Source: Bdellovibrionales bacterium (lineage in GTDB: Bacteria > Bdellovibrionota > FAC87 > UBA2466). From it: 57,820 bases of DNA. Shown in pieces: positions 8,566-17,269 of the stretch (positions are counted from its first letter, which is position 1; each line of letters begins with the position of its first letter). The DNA lies in assembly GCA_005776395.1 (NCBI GenBank), contig SXPJ01000073.1:1-57820 (forward strand), in the 5' to 3' direction. The notes under the pieces are model-generated. The model made no database searches. It worked only from the letters and a program-made list of their open reading frames with translations, and was not told where the DNA came from. Both the position numbers and the translations under genes were made by a program.

Positions 8566-8988
8566 TTAGACCTCAGCAGTTTTCACAGCTGGAATCGCTT
8601 CCTTAGGAGCTCCTACAGTAGCCTTACGTTCAATAGCATCTAACTTGGTAGTTAAGTCACGAACCTGGGTTTCTAAAGCTCGGACAACTTCCATTTGATT
8701 GCCATCAGACGACTTAGCTAGGAACGAACTAAATGAACCGTCCCCTTGTTGGATAATATGTCGAAGAGTGGAAATAGGTACTGGACTCTCGGAACGCTTC
8801 TGTTTTTCAAAAATAATTTGGGTCAATGTAGCCGCAGTAATATCTTTTTGATTGCGGTTATCAACGACCATTACCTCTTCGCCCTGTTGAATCATCTCTG
8901 CGATTTCATCGAGAGTTACATAGCAACTCGCATCTGTATCGTAGAGTTTTCGGTTTTGATAACGCTTAATAATTTTAGCCTTCTCCAT
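8566..8988 (-). CDS. phaR: PHB/PHA accumulation regulator-like DNA-binding protein (PhaR family)
   Basis: 140 residues. The N-terminus IIKRYQNRKLYDTDASCYVTLDEIAEMI is the conserved PHB_acc_N domain, which binds DNA and in PHA producers represses phasin genes. The family C-terminal region follows (AATLTQIIFEKQ), then a coiled-coil-like tail ending in Ala/Lys-rich sequence. ATG at 8988 is chosen for its GGGGGT site 5 bases upstream and because family members start a few residues before the IIKRY motif; the longer frame from 9048 adds 20 atypical residues. No PHA synthase is nearby, so the target genes are unknown. Confidence 0.85.
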   Translation of the reverse strand: MEKAKIIKRYQNRKLYDTDASCYVTLDEIAEMIQQGEEVMVVDNRNQKDITAATLTQIIFEKQKRSESPVPISTLRHIIQQGDGSFSSFLAKSSDGNQMEVVRALETQVRDLTTKLDAIERKATVGAPKEAIPAVKTAEV

Positions 8989-9312
8989 TTTTACCCCCAA
9001 CCTGAAAGGTGTTATAGCCATTTGTTTTCTTGATAATTCCAACTTCAAGTCTAGAAACCAATACGCCCCCCGAAGAAGGTTCCTAATTGACTAAAAAATT
9101 GAAATAACCAAGTTTATCAGGATGTGCTCGTTGACAGAGTCTCCTTAAGACAACAGGAATGATTCTGAACTACTACCAAACACTACCGATTCAGATTGTA
9201 TTTTTGGCCGAGTGACCCAACCTGTCAACCTTATTCTTTGGGGATGACTTTTACTAAGCTGGAAGCAGACCCAAACCTTAAATATAATAACCACTATATA
9301 TACAGTGACTTA

Positions 9313-9738
9313 CTATGATAACTGCCCTTTGAGAAGTGTTTTAAGATCCAAATTAGATTCTTTTTGAAGCCTAATTTTGGTGTTCTCTAGATAGGCTACG
9401 GAAGGAATCTCTTCCTTTTCCGAACTAAAATAGATCGCCTCTTTTAACTCACTCTCCTCTTGAGTTAAGGGGAATCCTCCCCCGATCGCTCTACTACTCT
9501 TTAAAAGTCGATTAGCCTGTTCAACGACGCAATCGACCTCTTTTATTTTCTCCTGAAAAGCATCGTGAAACTTATGAAGTTCTGTTTCCAATTGCTGAAT
9601 TCGTGATTCAAGCTGTCGAACAAGCTCCTTAAAATCACGGTCAGCTGTTTTAGTCGAAGATCTTTTCTGAACCCACCCAAAGAAAATGAAAGCACCTACA
9701 AAAGCAAGATTAAGACTCCACTGAGCGATGTCCATCAT
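9313..9738 (-). CDS. membrane-anchored coiled-coil protein downstream of pilQ
   Basis: 141 residues. An N-terminal membrane helix (WSLNLAFVGAFIFFGWV) is followed by a long coiled coil (KELVRQLESRIQQLETELHKFHDAFQEKIKEV), and a C-terminal part that ends with a short amphipathic helix. It lies 30 bases after pilQ and is probably the last gene of the pilMNOPQ operon. No family recognised. A structural role near the pilus secretin is possible but based only on position. Confidence 0.6.
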   Translation of the reverse strand: MMDIAQWSLNLAFVGAFIFFGWVQKRSSTKTADRDFKELVRQLESRIQQLETELHKFHDAFQEKIKEVDCVVEQANRLLKSSRAIGGGFPLTQEESELKEAIYFSSEKEEIPSVAYLENTKIRLQKESNLDLKTLLKGQLS

Positions 9739-9768
9739 AGAGGATTTGCCTTCCTTGATTTACCTAAA

Positions 9769-11847
9769 TTAAAAATTTCGTTTAAAAGATTCTTCTGCAT
9801 TTAAAATCTTGGCTGTTAAAAAAATTAAAATCTCATTTTTAGTTTCTTTAATCTCTTTGCTTGAAAATAACATTCCTATCAACGGCAGCCTCATAAGACC
9901 AGGGACTCCGTTATGACTCGTACTTGCGGTGCTGGAAAAGGCTCCTCCTATAACTGCAGTATCGCCGTTCTCTAGGAGAACTTGAGTCTGTATACTTCTT
10001 TTATCAATAGAAACACTAGCTCCTCCACCGGCCTTCTGGGGCACCTCATTCTTAATATTAACTGTCATAGAGATTGATCCATCTCCTGAAACAATGGGGG
10101 TTGCTTCTAATGACAGAGTCGTGTCAATTCCCTGAAGAGTTTTCTGAGGAACCTGACCTGCGACTGCCTGTTGTTGCACTTCATAAAAGGCCGAAAGGGT
10201 CTGAGTGAATGTAGCTTTTTGATTCTGGTTAACTGAGACTGAAGGATTAGCTAAAACTCTAGTTTCTCCCTCAAGCTCGGCTAGACCTATTTTTGCTTCT
10301 AACTTCGCAAAATCGGAACTTTTAATACTAATCGTGGTGTTATTAGGCGTAAAATCAAAATTATTATCTAGAATATTAAGCCCCGTAGTATTTTGAGCCA
10401 ATCTGAGAGCATTCATACCGAAAGCTCTCGAGAAATCCGACTTCATTTCAACCACTTTTGCAGAGACAGAAACAATAGGGGGCTGAGTATCTAATATAGC
10501 GTAAAGTTTTTGAAGTTTTCCAACAACTTTATCAATATCTCGGACAATAATACTATTAGATCGTTCATCAACTTCAAGACTTCCTCTTTCACTCAATAGG
10601 GTTTTACCTTTAGGAGCAAGCTCCTGTGCTTTTGCGTAGCTCACAGGAATCAATACTGTTCTGAGAGCTTCTGCTTTAATTTTAGATTGCTCAACCCCGA
10701 TAAACTCCTCTTTTTCAGCTTTTAGTGCAGCTAAAGTTGCAACTCTTAAAACATTACCCTGTCGAACATAGCCAAGTTTTTTACTCTGCAAAACAATAGC
10801 AAACGCCTGATCCCAAGGAATGTTTTCAAGGCTAATTGAACCCACTTTTCCAGTAACATCCTCACCAATAACAATATTGTAGCCGCTACTTCTGCCAATT
10901 AACCTAATGACATCTTGAATATCGGTATTTTTAATTTCAAGTCTCTCAATAGGCTTACCAAAAAACTCCTGATTTGATGAATAGTTACTTTCTTCAGGTA
11001 TTAACTTTCTCCTATCATCACCTAAAGACACTCGAGACTCACCGAGACTATCTGGAGATGGAAAATCAACATACATCCCCGTTTCAGTATTGGTAATCGA
11101 TGGAATCTTATCTTCACGAAGCTGAATGATAAGTTTTGCAGTCGGAACTTTACTTTGTGGAACCTGCAACAATGTAAATAAGGCGATAGGGCTCGCAAAC
11201 TCACTCGTATCATAAGCCCGCTCAAGCCGCTCTGGGACTGAGGTATTCTCAAATACGTAGACCACTTGCTTCATAGATCTGTTTTTAAATTCCTTATAGC
11301 GTAGCTTTGCCCGTGAGCTTATAAAGACCCTAGAAACATCCCCCTCCATCTTAAATTCCAAATTAATAATCTCATTTTTTATTTTCGAGCCAGAGTCAAA
11401 ACCTGACTTTACTGAGCTATTCATTGAGGGGGAGATTTCCTTAATCTTACTCTCTTTGGAATCGACCGTATTAACTTCAGCTCTATCTTGGGGACTCTTC
11501 TCGGATAGAACAGCCTCAGCTACAAGTGATTTTTCAATGGGCTTTTTTATTTCAAACTCAGAACTATCCAATTCAGGAAACTCAGATTCAGAACTATTTT
11601 CTTTAGAACTCAGTGAGTCCTGAGGTTTTGCGACCTCCTTTTCACTCTCAAGACTTTGCTCAAGCTCTTGCAATGACTCTAAGTCCAAGTCTCTACTAGA
11701 TTCAACTTGAGCACTTGCTTTGTTGTTGTTTTTATTTGCAGCCCAAACAGTCTGGTTACTAAACACCAGTACCCCCAAGCACAAAACCAGAATTGCAACG
11801 ACTGATATTTTCATTTTTTTTATTTTAGTCGATTTAGAGTGGGTCAT
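9769..11847 (-). CDS. pilQ: type IV pilus secretin PilQ
   Basis: Outer-membrane channel through which the type IV pilus exits. 692 residues: a signal-like hydrophobic segment (ISVVAILVLCLGVLVFS), an acidic low-complexity linker, an AMIN domain (about 155-260), an STN/secretin N domain (IERLEIKNTDIQDVIRLIG ... GKVGSISLENIPWDQAF), an N1-type domain, and a secretin domain with VLANPSVSVNQNQKA and the terminal GVPGLMRLPLIGMLFSS signature. ATG at 11847 has AAGGAG six bases upstream; the GTG at 11853 lies in that site. Last core gene of pilMNOPQ. Confidence 0.95.
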   Translation of the reverse strand: MTHSKSTKIKKMKISVVAILVLCLGVLVFSNQTVWAANKNNNKASAQVESSRDLDLESLQELEQSLESEKEVAKPQDSLSSKENSSESEFPELDSSEFEIKKPIEKSLVAEAVLSEKSPQDRAEVNTVDSKESKIKEISPSMNSSVKSGFDSGSKIKNEIINLEFKMEGDVSRVFISSRAKLRYKEFKNRSMKQVVYVFENTSVPERLERAYDTSEFASPIALFTLLQVPQSKVPTAKLIIQLREDKIPSITNTETGMYVDFPSPDSLGESRVSLGDDRRKLIPEESNYSSNQEFFGKPIERLEIKNTDIQDVIRLIGRSSGYNIVIGEDVTGKVGSISLENIPWDQAFAIVLQSKKLGYVRQGNVLRVATLAALKAEKEEFIGVEQSKIKAEALRTVLIPVSYAKAQELAPKGKTLLSERGSLEVDERSNSIIVRDIDKVVGKLQKLYAILDTQPPIVSVSAKVVEMKSDFSRAFGMNALRLAQNTTGLNILDNNFDFTPNNTTISIKSSDFAKLEAKIGLAELEGETRVLANPSVSVNQNQKATFTQTLSAFYEVQQQAVAGQVPQKTLQGIDTTLSLEATPIVSGDGSISMTVNIKNEVPQKAGGGASVSIDKRSIQTQVLLENGDTAVIGGAFSSTASTSHNGVPGLMRLPLIGMLFSSKEIKETKNEILIFLTAKILNAEESFKRNF

Positions 11848-11885
11848 ATTCACTCCTTCAATATTTTAATATTTGGTCTGAATTT

Positions 11886-12524
11886 TTATTTTTCAAACTT
11901 TCCCATTGCTTCATCTAACTCTTTTTCTAGTTCATTAGGCATGTTTAAGATCTTTTGAACATTAGTAGAAATGTCATCTTGTTTAGATTCTTTAACAGCC
12001 CCTGAGTCTACACTTACATTTCCTTTTCTTGTTTTCTTTGAAGATGTCGAAGCCTTTATTTTTTCAGTCTCTTCTATTTGAACGTCCGTGGCTAATCCTG
12101 AATTATCAGAGGGCAATGACAAAACTCTTTCAACTAGACTCACACTGCCTAAATAGTTAAATGTTTGCTGTGTAAATATAATTTCAGTTTTTAAAATTCG
12201 GCTCAAAGTAGCTCGTTCACGTCCTACGGTCTCACCTTCATAAATAATGAAGGTCTGTCCATCTGGGGCCTCAACCATGGCTCTGCTTTTTCCTGAAAGA
12301 CGAATGATAGCCTTTAAACTTAACTGGTCTAAATCATACTTTTCAGTGGGGTAAATTGCTGATATTTTTCTGCCGGCTGAAGTTATATTTAGAACTTTAA
12401 ATGGATCTCTTTTACCTACAGGGTTGTAAACAATGGCTGCTTTTTTATCGGACGAATCCCCAAAGGCCACGGTAGCTATTAAAATAATCACTAACAACCT
12501 GATAGTATTTGCTAGATTTTTCAT
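11886..12524 (-). CDS. pilP: type IV pilus assembly protein PilP
   Basis: 212-residue exported protein linking the inner-membrane PilMNO subcomplex to the secretin. The N-terminal hydrophobic signal is LLVIILIATVAFG, with no lipobox Cys visible, unlike classical PilP lipoproteins. Family features follow: YNPVGKRDPFKV, LKAIIRLSGKSRAMVEAPDGQTFIIYEGETVG, the conserved PilP beta-domain. The Lys/Glu-rich C-terminal tail is a lineage extension. Its start overlaps pilO by four bases. Confidence 0.9.
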   Translation of the reverse strand: MKNLANTIRLLVIILIATVAFGDSSDKKAAIVYNPVGKRDPFKVLNITSAGRKISAIYPTEKYDLDQLSLKAIIRLSGKSRAMVEAPDGQTFIIYEGETVGRERATLSRILKTEIIFTQQTFNYLGSVSLVERVLSLPSDNSGLATDVQIEETEKIKASTSSKKTRKGNVSVDSGAVKESKQDDISTNVQKILNMPNELEKELDEAMGKFEK

Positions 12525-13117
12525 TCGGAAAACCTATAGGTTTTAAGGACAACCTGCGTATCTACCTTTGTAATATTAGAGGCGAGCGTTCTTTTATCTT
12601 CGGTAGATTGACTTAACATTTTAAGGCTTTCTACATTTAAAATTCTTTTTAATCTTGAAATCTGGTCAAAAAACATAACAGTCTGAGAAAATCCCCCTTG
12701 CATCTGAAGCTCAATAGTCGTGGTTTGAAAAAAAGAGTTCTTTGCCTCTTCCTGTTCTGACTTAACATTTGAATCCTTAGCAGGCTTAAATGACTCTATT
12801 TCAACTCCACTGTTTCTCGCTAATACATTTAACCTAGCTAATAATTTTGATAGCTCTAGATTTCTAGGGATAAATTCGAGAGCCTCTTCAAATTCAGCAT
12901 TGGTCTTTTTTAATTTGCTTTTTATTTCTGTAATTCCTTCAGCGAAATCTTTAAATTTATTCAGTTCGTTCTTTGCCGTCTCCAGCTCCTGTTTTTTCGT
13001 GATAATTTCTTGTTCCATTCCGGCTTGATCCACAGAATAAAAATCGTAAAACTCATACCCCCCCCACAACACCCCAAGAGATAAGACTAAAAGTGCTAAT
13101 TTTAGTTTTTCATTCAT
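12521..13117 (-). CDS. pilO: type IV pilus inner-membrane protein PilO
   Basis: 198 residues with one N-terminal transmembrane segment (LALLVLSLGVLWGGYEFY), a periplasmic coiled coil (IITKKQELETAKNELNKFKDF) and a PilO ferredoxin-like domain (ELSKLLARLNVLARNSGVEIESFKP). PilO pairs with PilN to form the alignment subcomplex. The four-base overlap with pilP and order M-N-O-P-Q support the call. An 84-base gap separates it from pilN. Confidence 0.9.
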   Translation of the reverse strand: MNEKLKLALLVLSLGVLWGGYEFYDFYSVDQAGMEQEIITKKQELETAKNELNKFKDFAEGITEIKSKLKKTNAEFEEALEFIPRNLELSKLLARLNVLARNSGVEIESFKPAKDSNVKSEQEEAKNSFFQTTTIELQMQGGFSQTVMFFDQISRLKRILNVESLKMLSQSTEDKRTLASNITKVDTQVVLKTYRFSE

Positions 13118-13201
13118 GATTAAGTCACCTGCTTAGAGTTTCCCCTAAATACTTAAAGACGGAACTCTTACTTTGAAGCTTTAGAATCATTAGTCACTAT
13201 T

Positions 13202-13846
13202 CTAGTTTCCAACACTCGATTTTGGAGTGGCGTAAATTAAAAAGGACTTAACAGTTCCGGATTGTTCCCCATTTTTTTGAGTTGATACTCCATCCAGCAT
13301 CACCTTCTCAAGATAGATAGATGAATTAAGTTTATCCACAAACTCTGCAACATCTTCACTTGAATATCCCAGGCCGGTCAGTTGAAGCTGATTTGTTGGA
13401 GATAGCGTCATGTCAATATTGGTCAACCAAACACGTTGAGGAAGTAACTGTCCTATAGCATCTAAAATGTTAACAGGACCTGTCCTTGAAGATTGAAGTT
13501 GTTTCACAACATTCAAACGCTGACTCACCCGATTTTCTTGTTCCTCAATACTTTTCATCTCAGCTTGATAGGTTTCATATTTACTTGTTTCGGACTTTAC
13601 GACATTAACCTCGGAACTTATTGCTGTTATATTAGCCTTATGCAGAGCCTCTACATGATCTCGATACTTCAAAAAAAATAGATGGGGCAGAGCCGCAACT
13701 GCAAAAAACGCCACTGATAAGATAAGAGAACTGAAATTCAGGTTAATTTTAGATGGTTTAAATTTTTGAAGTTCTTTTAAGCCTAACTTACCTAGGTCCT
13801 CGCCCTTGCGCATTCCTCCGCTTTTTTTCAGATTAATTCTAATCAT
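13202..13846 (-). CDS. pilN: type IV pilus inner-membrane protein PilN
   Basis: 214 residues. The short cytoplasmic N-terminus contains the PilM-binding motif (IRINLKKS, variant of INLLPWR), then a transmembrane helix (SSLILSVAFFAVAALPHLFF), a coiled coil and the PilN periplasmic domain (LLPQRVWLTNIDMTLSPTNQLQLTGLG). It starts 2 bases after the pilM stop, so coupling is likely. Family and gene order agree. Confidence 0.92.
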   Translation of the reverse strand: MIRINLKKSGGMRKGEDLGKLGLKELQKFKPSKINLNFSSLILSVAFFAVAALPHLFFLKYRDHVEALHKANITAISSEVNVVKSETSKYETYQAEMKSIEEQENRVSQRLNVVKQLQSSRTGPVNILDAIGQLLPQRVWLTNIDMTLSPTNQLQLTGLGYSSEDVAEFVDKLNSSIYLEKVMLDGVSTQKNGEQSGTVKSFLIYATPKSSVGN

Positions 13847-13848
13847 GA

Positions 13849-14931
13849 TTAATCCCCAGGCTTTCTCAGCGCTAATCCAACTGCAACAGTGCCCAAACAG
13901 CTAAGGTCTTCTAACATTTTCATGTTAGATTTGGACCTTGGAACAATTAAATTCTTAATGGGGTTTAAAGGCTCGATTTGTTCAGGATATTTATCATGAA
14001 GCATTTCAATTAATCCCGGTGTTTTAGAGCCCCCCCCACAATAAAATATTTTCCGTAAAGACCGCTCCCCCATCTGGGCTAAAAAAACATCGATATTCTT
14101 CTGAACTTCCGAACTGAGATGGGCATTGTAATCTTGAATGATGGGGCTAACTAACGCAGAGTCTGACTCTGTCAGTTTAATAACCTCAGCCTGATCAAAA
14201 TTTTCTCCAAGTCGTTCGCTAATTAATTGAGAATACCCGCTTCCACAAGAACTTATCTTGGTGGTAAACACCGTACTTTCTCTTTCAATAAATGATAATT
14301 TTGTTGAGCCTGCACCGAAATCAATGACCACATTGGTTTCACCTGCAGTTAAATCGGATAGTTCGGAAGTGTAATTAAACTCAAATGCATTACCTAGAGC
14401 AAAGGCCTGATAATCAACAACGATCGGATTGAGTCCAGCTCTCTCAATAATTCCCGTAAAGCTCTGAATATAATCTTTTTTAACAGCTACCAATAATACT
14501 TCAATTGTCGATTCAGTTCCCGCAACAACTTTTTGAACGGTATTCCCTACGACCGCAAAATCTATCGAACACTCTTCAATATTAAAGGGAATATATTGTT
14601 CAGCCTCCCAATAAATCTGTTCTTCAATGTCTTTTTTCGCCATTTTAGGCATGTGAATAGGCTTACTTAAAACAGAATTCCCAAAGATTCCTACACTCAC
14701 ATTGGAAGTGCTAAAACTTTTACCTGAAAAAAGCTTCTTGAGTGCACCAATAATGGCAAGATCATTTTTAACAGTGCCCTCTGGAGTTATAGTGCCCCAA
14801 GGGAGAGAAATTCTATTATAGGCGATTAAAGAAACTTTTTTGCCAATACTTACCTCTACAGCTTTGATACCAGAAACTCCGATATCAAGCCCAACGACAG
14901 TTTTTGAAAAAATGGATTTTAAAAGGTCCAT
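13849..14931 (-). CDS. pilM: type IV pilus assembly ATPase-like protein PilM
   Basis: 360-residue actin-like cytoplasmic protein. The nucleotide-binding fold is visible: VVGLDIGVSGIKAVEV at the N-terminus, VVIDFGAGSTKLSF in the middle and IFYCGGGSKTPGL near the end. PilM caps the cytoplasmic tail of PilN. First gene of the pilMNOPQ operon; a gap of about 145 bases upstream separates it from the RDD gene on the same strand and may hold the promoter. Confidence 0.93.
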   Translation of the reverse strand: MDLLKSIFSKTVVGLDIGVSGIKAVEVSIGKKVSLIAYNRISLPWGTITPEGTVKNDLAIIGALKKLFSGKSFSTSNVSVGIFGNSVLSKPIHMPKMAKKDIEEQIYWEAEQYIPFNIEECSIDFAVVGNTVQKVVAGTESTIEVLLVAVKKDYIQSFTGIIERAGLNPIVVDYQAFALGNAFEFNYTSELSDLTAGETNVVIDFGAGSTKLSFIERESTVFTTKISSCGSGYSQLISERLGENFDQAEVIKLTESDSALVSPIIQDYNAHLSSEVQKNIDVFLAQMGERSLRKIFYCGGGSKTPGLIEMLHDKYPEQIEPLNPIKNLIVPRSKSNMKMLEDLSCLGTVAVGLALRKPGD

Positions 14932-15077
14932 TTCAAATTACCCGCAGAGATGTAGAAAGCTTTTTCTTTCTACTTTCTGATTTAAAATGATTGTTGAAAA
15001 AGGGGAGAAACTCTTTGAACTACTTAATTAATTATATCAAGAACTGTATCCGGATTCTACTTATGGAATTCAATTAA

Positions 15078-15563
15078 CTACCGCATTGCGTCGATTCCAT
15101 CTTGAAAGTGTTCAACAACCTGTGTATTTCCCATCACATCCCCTAAGCGAACCCCAGAATCTAGTGTCAACAATAAGTAAATTTCCAAACAAAATACAGG
15201 AACAAATATAAACTGACTTAAAACCCCAACCACTGGAAATGGTAAACAAAACAAGCTCAAAATACAGGGAACATTGCGAAGAGTGGAGTGCAAAACAGAA
15301 CAAGGAAGCCCTGAGTCATATTCAATAACTTGAAGTCCAATAATTTTTTTTCCAATACTCTGCCCCTCTCCCAGAGAGTCTTGAATCGCAGCGTAAATCA
15401 AAGCTCCTAACCACCCTAAGGGCCACCCAATGACCTTTCCCATAAAAAATAGAATCGCAATAATAGTCAGATCGATACCCTTTGCCACGATGCGCTGAAA
15501 ACTTGAAACCCTTCGCTCCCCTAGAAGAATTCGACTCTTACGACTATTTTTCAATGATTCCAT
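15078..15563 (-). CDS. RDD-family membrane protein
   Basis: 161 residues. The RDD signature is present (SSFQRIVAKGIDLTII), then hydrophobic segments around FFMGKVIGWPLGWLGALIYAAI, the typical GQSIGKKIIGLQV motif, and a last membrane pair (FIFVPVFCLEIYLLLTL) followed by RLGDVMGNTQVV. RDD proteins are inner-membrane proteins, some linked to ion exchange, mostly of unknown function. It is divergent from ssb and lies upstream of pilM. Confidence 0.85.
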   Translation of the reverse strand: MESLKNSRKSRILLGERRVSSFQRIVAKGIDLTIIAILFFMGKVIGWPLGWLGALIYAAIQDSLGEGQSIGKKIIGLQVIEYDSGLPCSVLHSTLRNVPCILSLFCLPFPVVGVLSQFIFVPVFCLEIYLLLTLDSGVRLGDVMGNTQVVEHFQDGIDAMR

Positions 15564-15583
15564 ATAAAGCTCCCTTAACTTTC

Positions 15584-15612
15584 TTGACTCAAGTGTAGCC
15601 TGTCTTTAAGAG
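15584..15612 (+). promoter_or_regulatory. probable sigma-70 promoter of ssb
   Basis: TTGACT at 15584-15589 and TAAGAG at 15607-15612 are separated by 17 bases and lie 30 bases before the ssb ATG. The -35 box is close to consensus and the -10 is weak (3 of 6). It is the only good candidate between the divergent RDD and ssb genes. Confidence 0.45.
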
Positions 15613-15641
15613 TGAATACACAAAGATTCATTGGAGGAAAC

Positions 15642-16097
15642 ATGGCTAGTGGTGTCAATAAAGTATTACTAATTGGTCGGCTTGGGGGAGATCCTGAGGT
15701 CCGGTACACAACTAACGGAGGCGCTGTTGCTAATTTTAATTTAGCTACTAACGAAAATTGGACAGATAAAAATGGCCAAAAACAGGAGCGAACTGAATGG
15801 CACAGAGTTGTGATTTGGGGGAAAATGGCTGAGCTTTGTGGTCAGTACCTTTCAAAAGGGCGCCAAGCTTATGTCGAAGGCCGACTTCAAACTCGAGAAT
15901 GGAATGATAAAGAAGGTAACAAACGTTACACAACTGAAATCATTGCCCAGAACATTCAGTTTTTAGGTGGCCCAGGAGAAAGAGCTTCATCTTCATCGGT
16001 AAGTAATGACTTTGCGCCATCCACTGGAATAGATAACGCTCTAGGTAGTGATCAAAATTCAGCTGGAGGAATGGCGGACGATGAGGTCCCCTTTTAA
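15642..16097 (+). CDS. ssb: single-stranded DNA-binding protein
   Basis: 151 residues. OB-fold N-terminal domain: [61 protein letters not shown] Ser/Gly-rich linker leads to the acidic tail DDEVPF, the canonical interaction tip for recombination and repair proteins. ATG at 15642 is chosen for GGAGG upstream; the longer frame from 15612 adds atypical residues. The stop TAA at 16095-16097 lies in a TTAA that also forms the hemW stop on the other strand. Confidence 0.97.
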   Translation: MASGVNKVLLIGRLGGDPEVRYTTNGGAVANFNLATNENWTDKNGQKQERTEWHRVVIWGKMAELCGQYLSKGRQAYVEGRLQTREWNDKEGNKRYTTEIIAQNIQFLGGPGERASSSSVSNDFAPSTGIDNALGSDQNSAGGMADDEVPF

Positions 16098-17269
16098 ACA
16101 TCAACTAGTCGTTCCGTAACTAAATCCGCAAGAAGTCTACCCTTGCGGGTAAGCATTAAAAGATTGCCCTCTTGGGTCAATAGCCCCTCTTTCAAAAAGA
16201 GAGAAAACTGTTTGGCCGAAGAGGGATCATACCCATATCTTTTATAAAACCTTTCTAAATCAATTCCTGAATTTTTCCTCAGCTCTAAAAATGTGGCCTC
16301 CAACCAAGTTTGGCTCTGGGTGGAGCTTTCAAACGAAACCTCTTCAAAGTGTGTTTGTTTTAGGTATTTCCCGAAATCAGACCACTGTTTTCGATGATGA
16401 AATACCCCCTCTTTATAAAAGCGACTAGCCGCAGAAGGGCCAAGCCCCAAAAAGTCCCCTCCTGACCAATACAAGAGATTATGTTCACAAGAGGCAGAGG
16501 GTTTGGCAAAATTAGAAATCTCATACTGTTCGAATCCTAATGACTGCAATCGCTCAACCATTTTTTCGTATAAATCCGCAACAAAATCATCCTTAGGAAG
16601 CTTAGAGAAAAGAGAATGGCCCGGTTTTAAGGTTAAATTATAACTACTGACATGAGTAGGCCCTAAAGAAGCCACCTCAACAAGATCCTCTAGCATTTGC
16701 GATTCGCTCTGACCTGGAATCGCAAAAATGAGATCTAAATTAAAGTTAACATAACCCCATTGTTTTAAGAGTGCAGCAGCCCGATAAATCGATTCTCTTG
16801 ATCCTAACCTTTCTAAGTTTTTTAAGTTTTGTTCGGAAAAGCTCTGAGCTCCAAGACTAATCCGATTAACGGGAGTTCTTAGCTTTAAGGACTCTAAAAA
16901 ACTCTCTGAGACAGTCTCAGGATTAGCCTCTATCGTAATCTCAATATCAGATGAAAACTGGAACTGATCTTCTAAGGCTTGAATAATGGTAGCTAAAAAA
17001 TTTACGGGAAGTAATGAAGGGGTTCCCCCTCCAAAAAAAAGGCTTTTAATTGGAGCAGGCTCGACTCCCCATTTTTTTAGAAATCTGTGAGACTGCCCTA
17101 TCTCAGCGCATAAAATCTCAGTAAATTTTTTAAAATCCTCAGTCTGGTATTTGGTAAAGGAATAAAAATCACAATATGAGCATTTGTGAACGCAAAAAGG
17201 AATATGAACATAAATCCCGAAGCTGTTTGTCAAGAATGGGGAGTTACTGGTAAATTGTTCAATACTCAT
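16094..17269 (-). CDS. hemW: HemW-like radical SAM protein (oxygen-independent coproporphyrinogen oxidase family)
   Basis: 391 residues. The radical SAM cluster motif CxxxCxxC lies in [26 protein letters not shown] and EANPE follow as in HemN/HemW, then the HemW C-terminal region ([15 protein letters not shown]). The short N-terminus and lack of the HemN extension fit HemW, a heme chaperone rather than coproporphyrinogen dehydrogenase. ATG at 17269 is chosen; a longer frame to 17344 would run deep into the divergent peptidase gene. The 3' end overlaps ssb by the four bases TTAA and the start overlaps the M16 start codon. Confidence 0.9.
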   Translation of the reverse strand: MSIEQFTSNSPFLTNSFGIYVHIPFCVHKCSYCDFYSFTKYQTEDFKKFTEILCAEIGQSHRFLKKWGVEPAPIKSLFFGGGTPSLLPVNFLATIIQALEDQFQFSSDIEITIEANPETVSESFLESLKLRTPVNRISLGAQSFSEQNLKNLERLGSRESIYRAAALLKQWGYVNFNLDLIFAIPGQSESQMLEDLVEVASLGPTHVSSYNLTLKPGHSLFSKLPKDDFVADLYEKMVERLQSLGFEQYEISNFAKPSASCEHNLLYWSGGDFLGLGPSAASRFYKEGVFHHRKQWSDFGKYLKQTHFEEVSFESSTQSQTWLEATFLELRKNSGIDLERFYKRYGYDPSSAKQFSLFLKEGLLTQEGNLLMLTRKGRLLADLVTERLVDV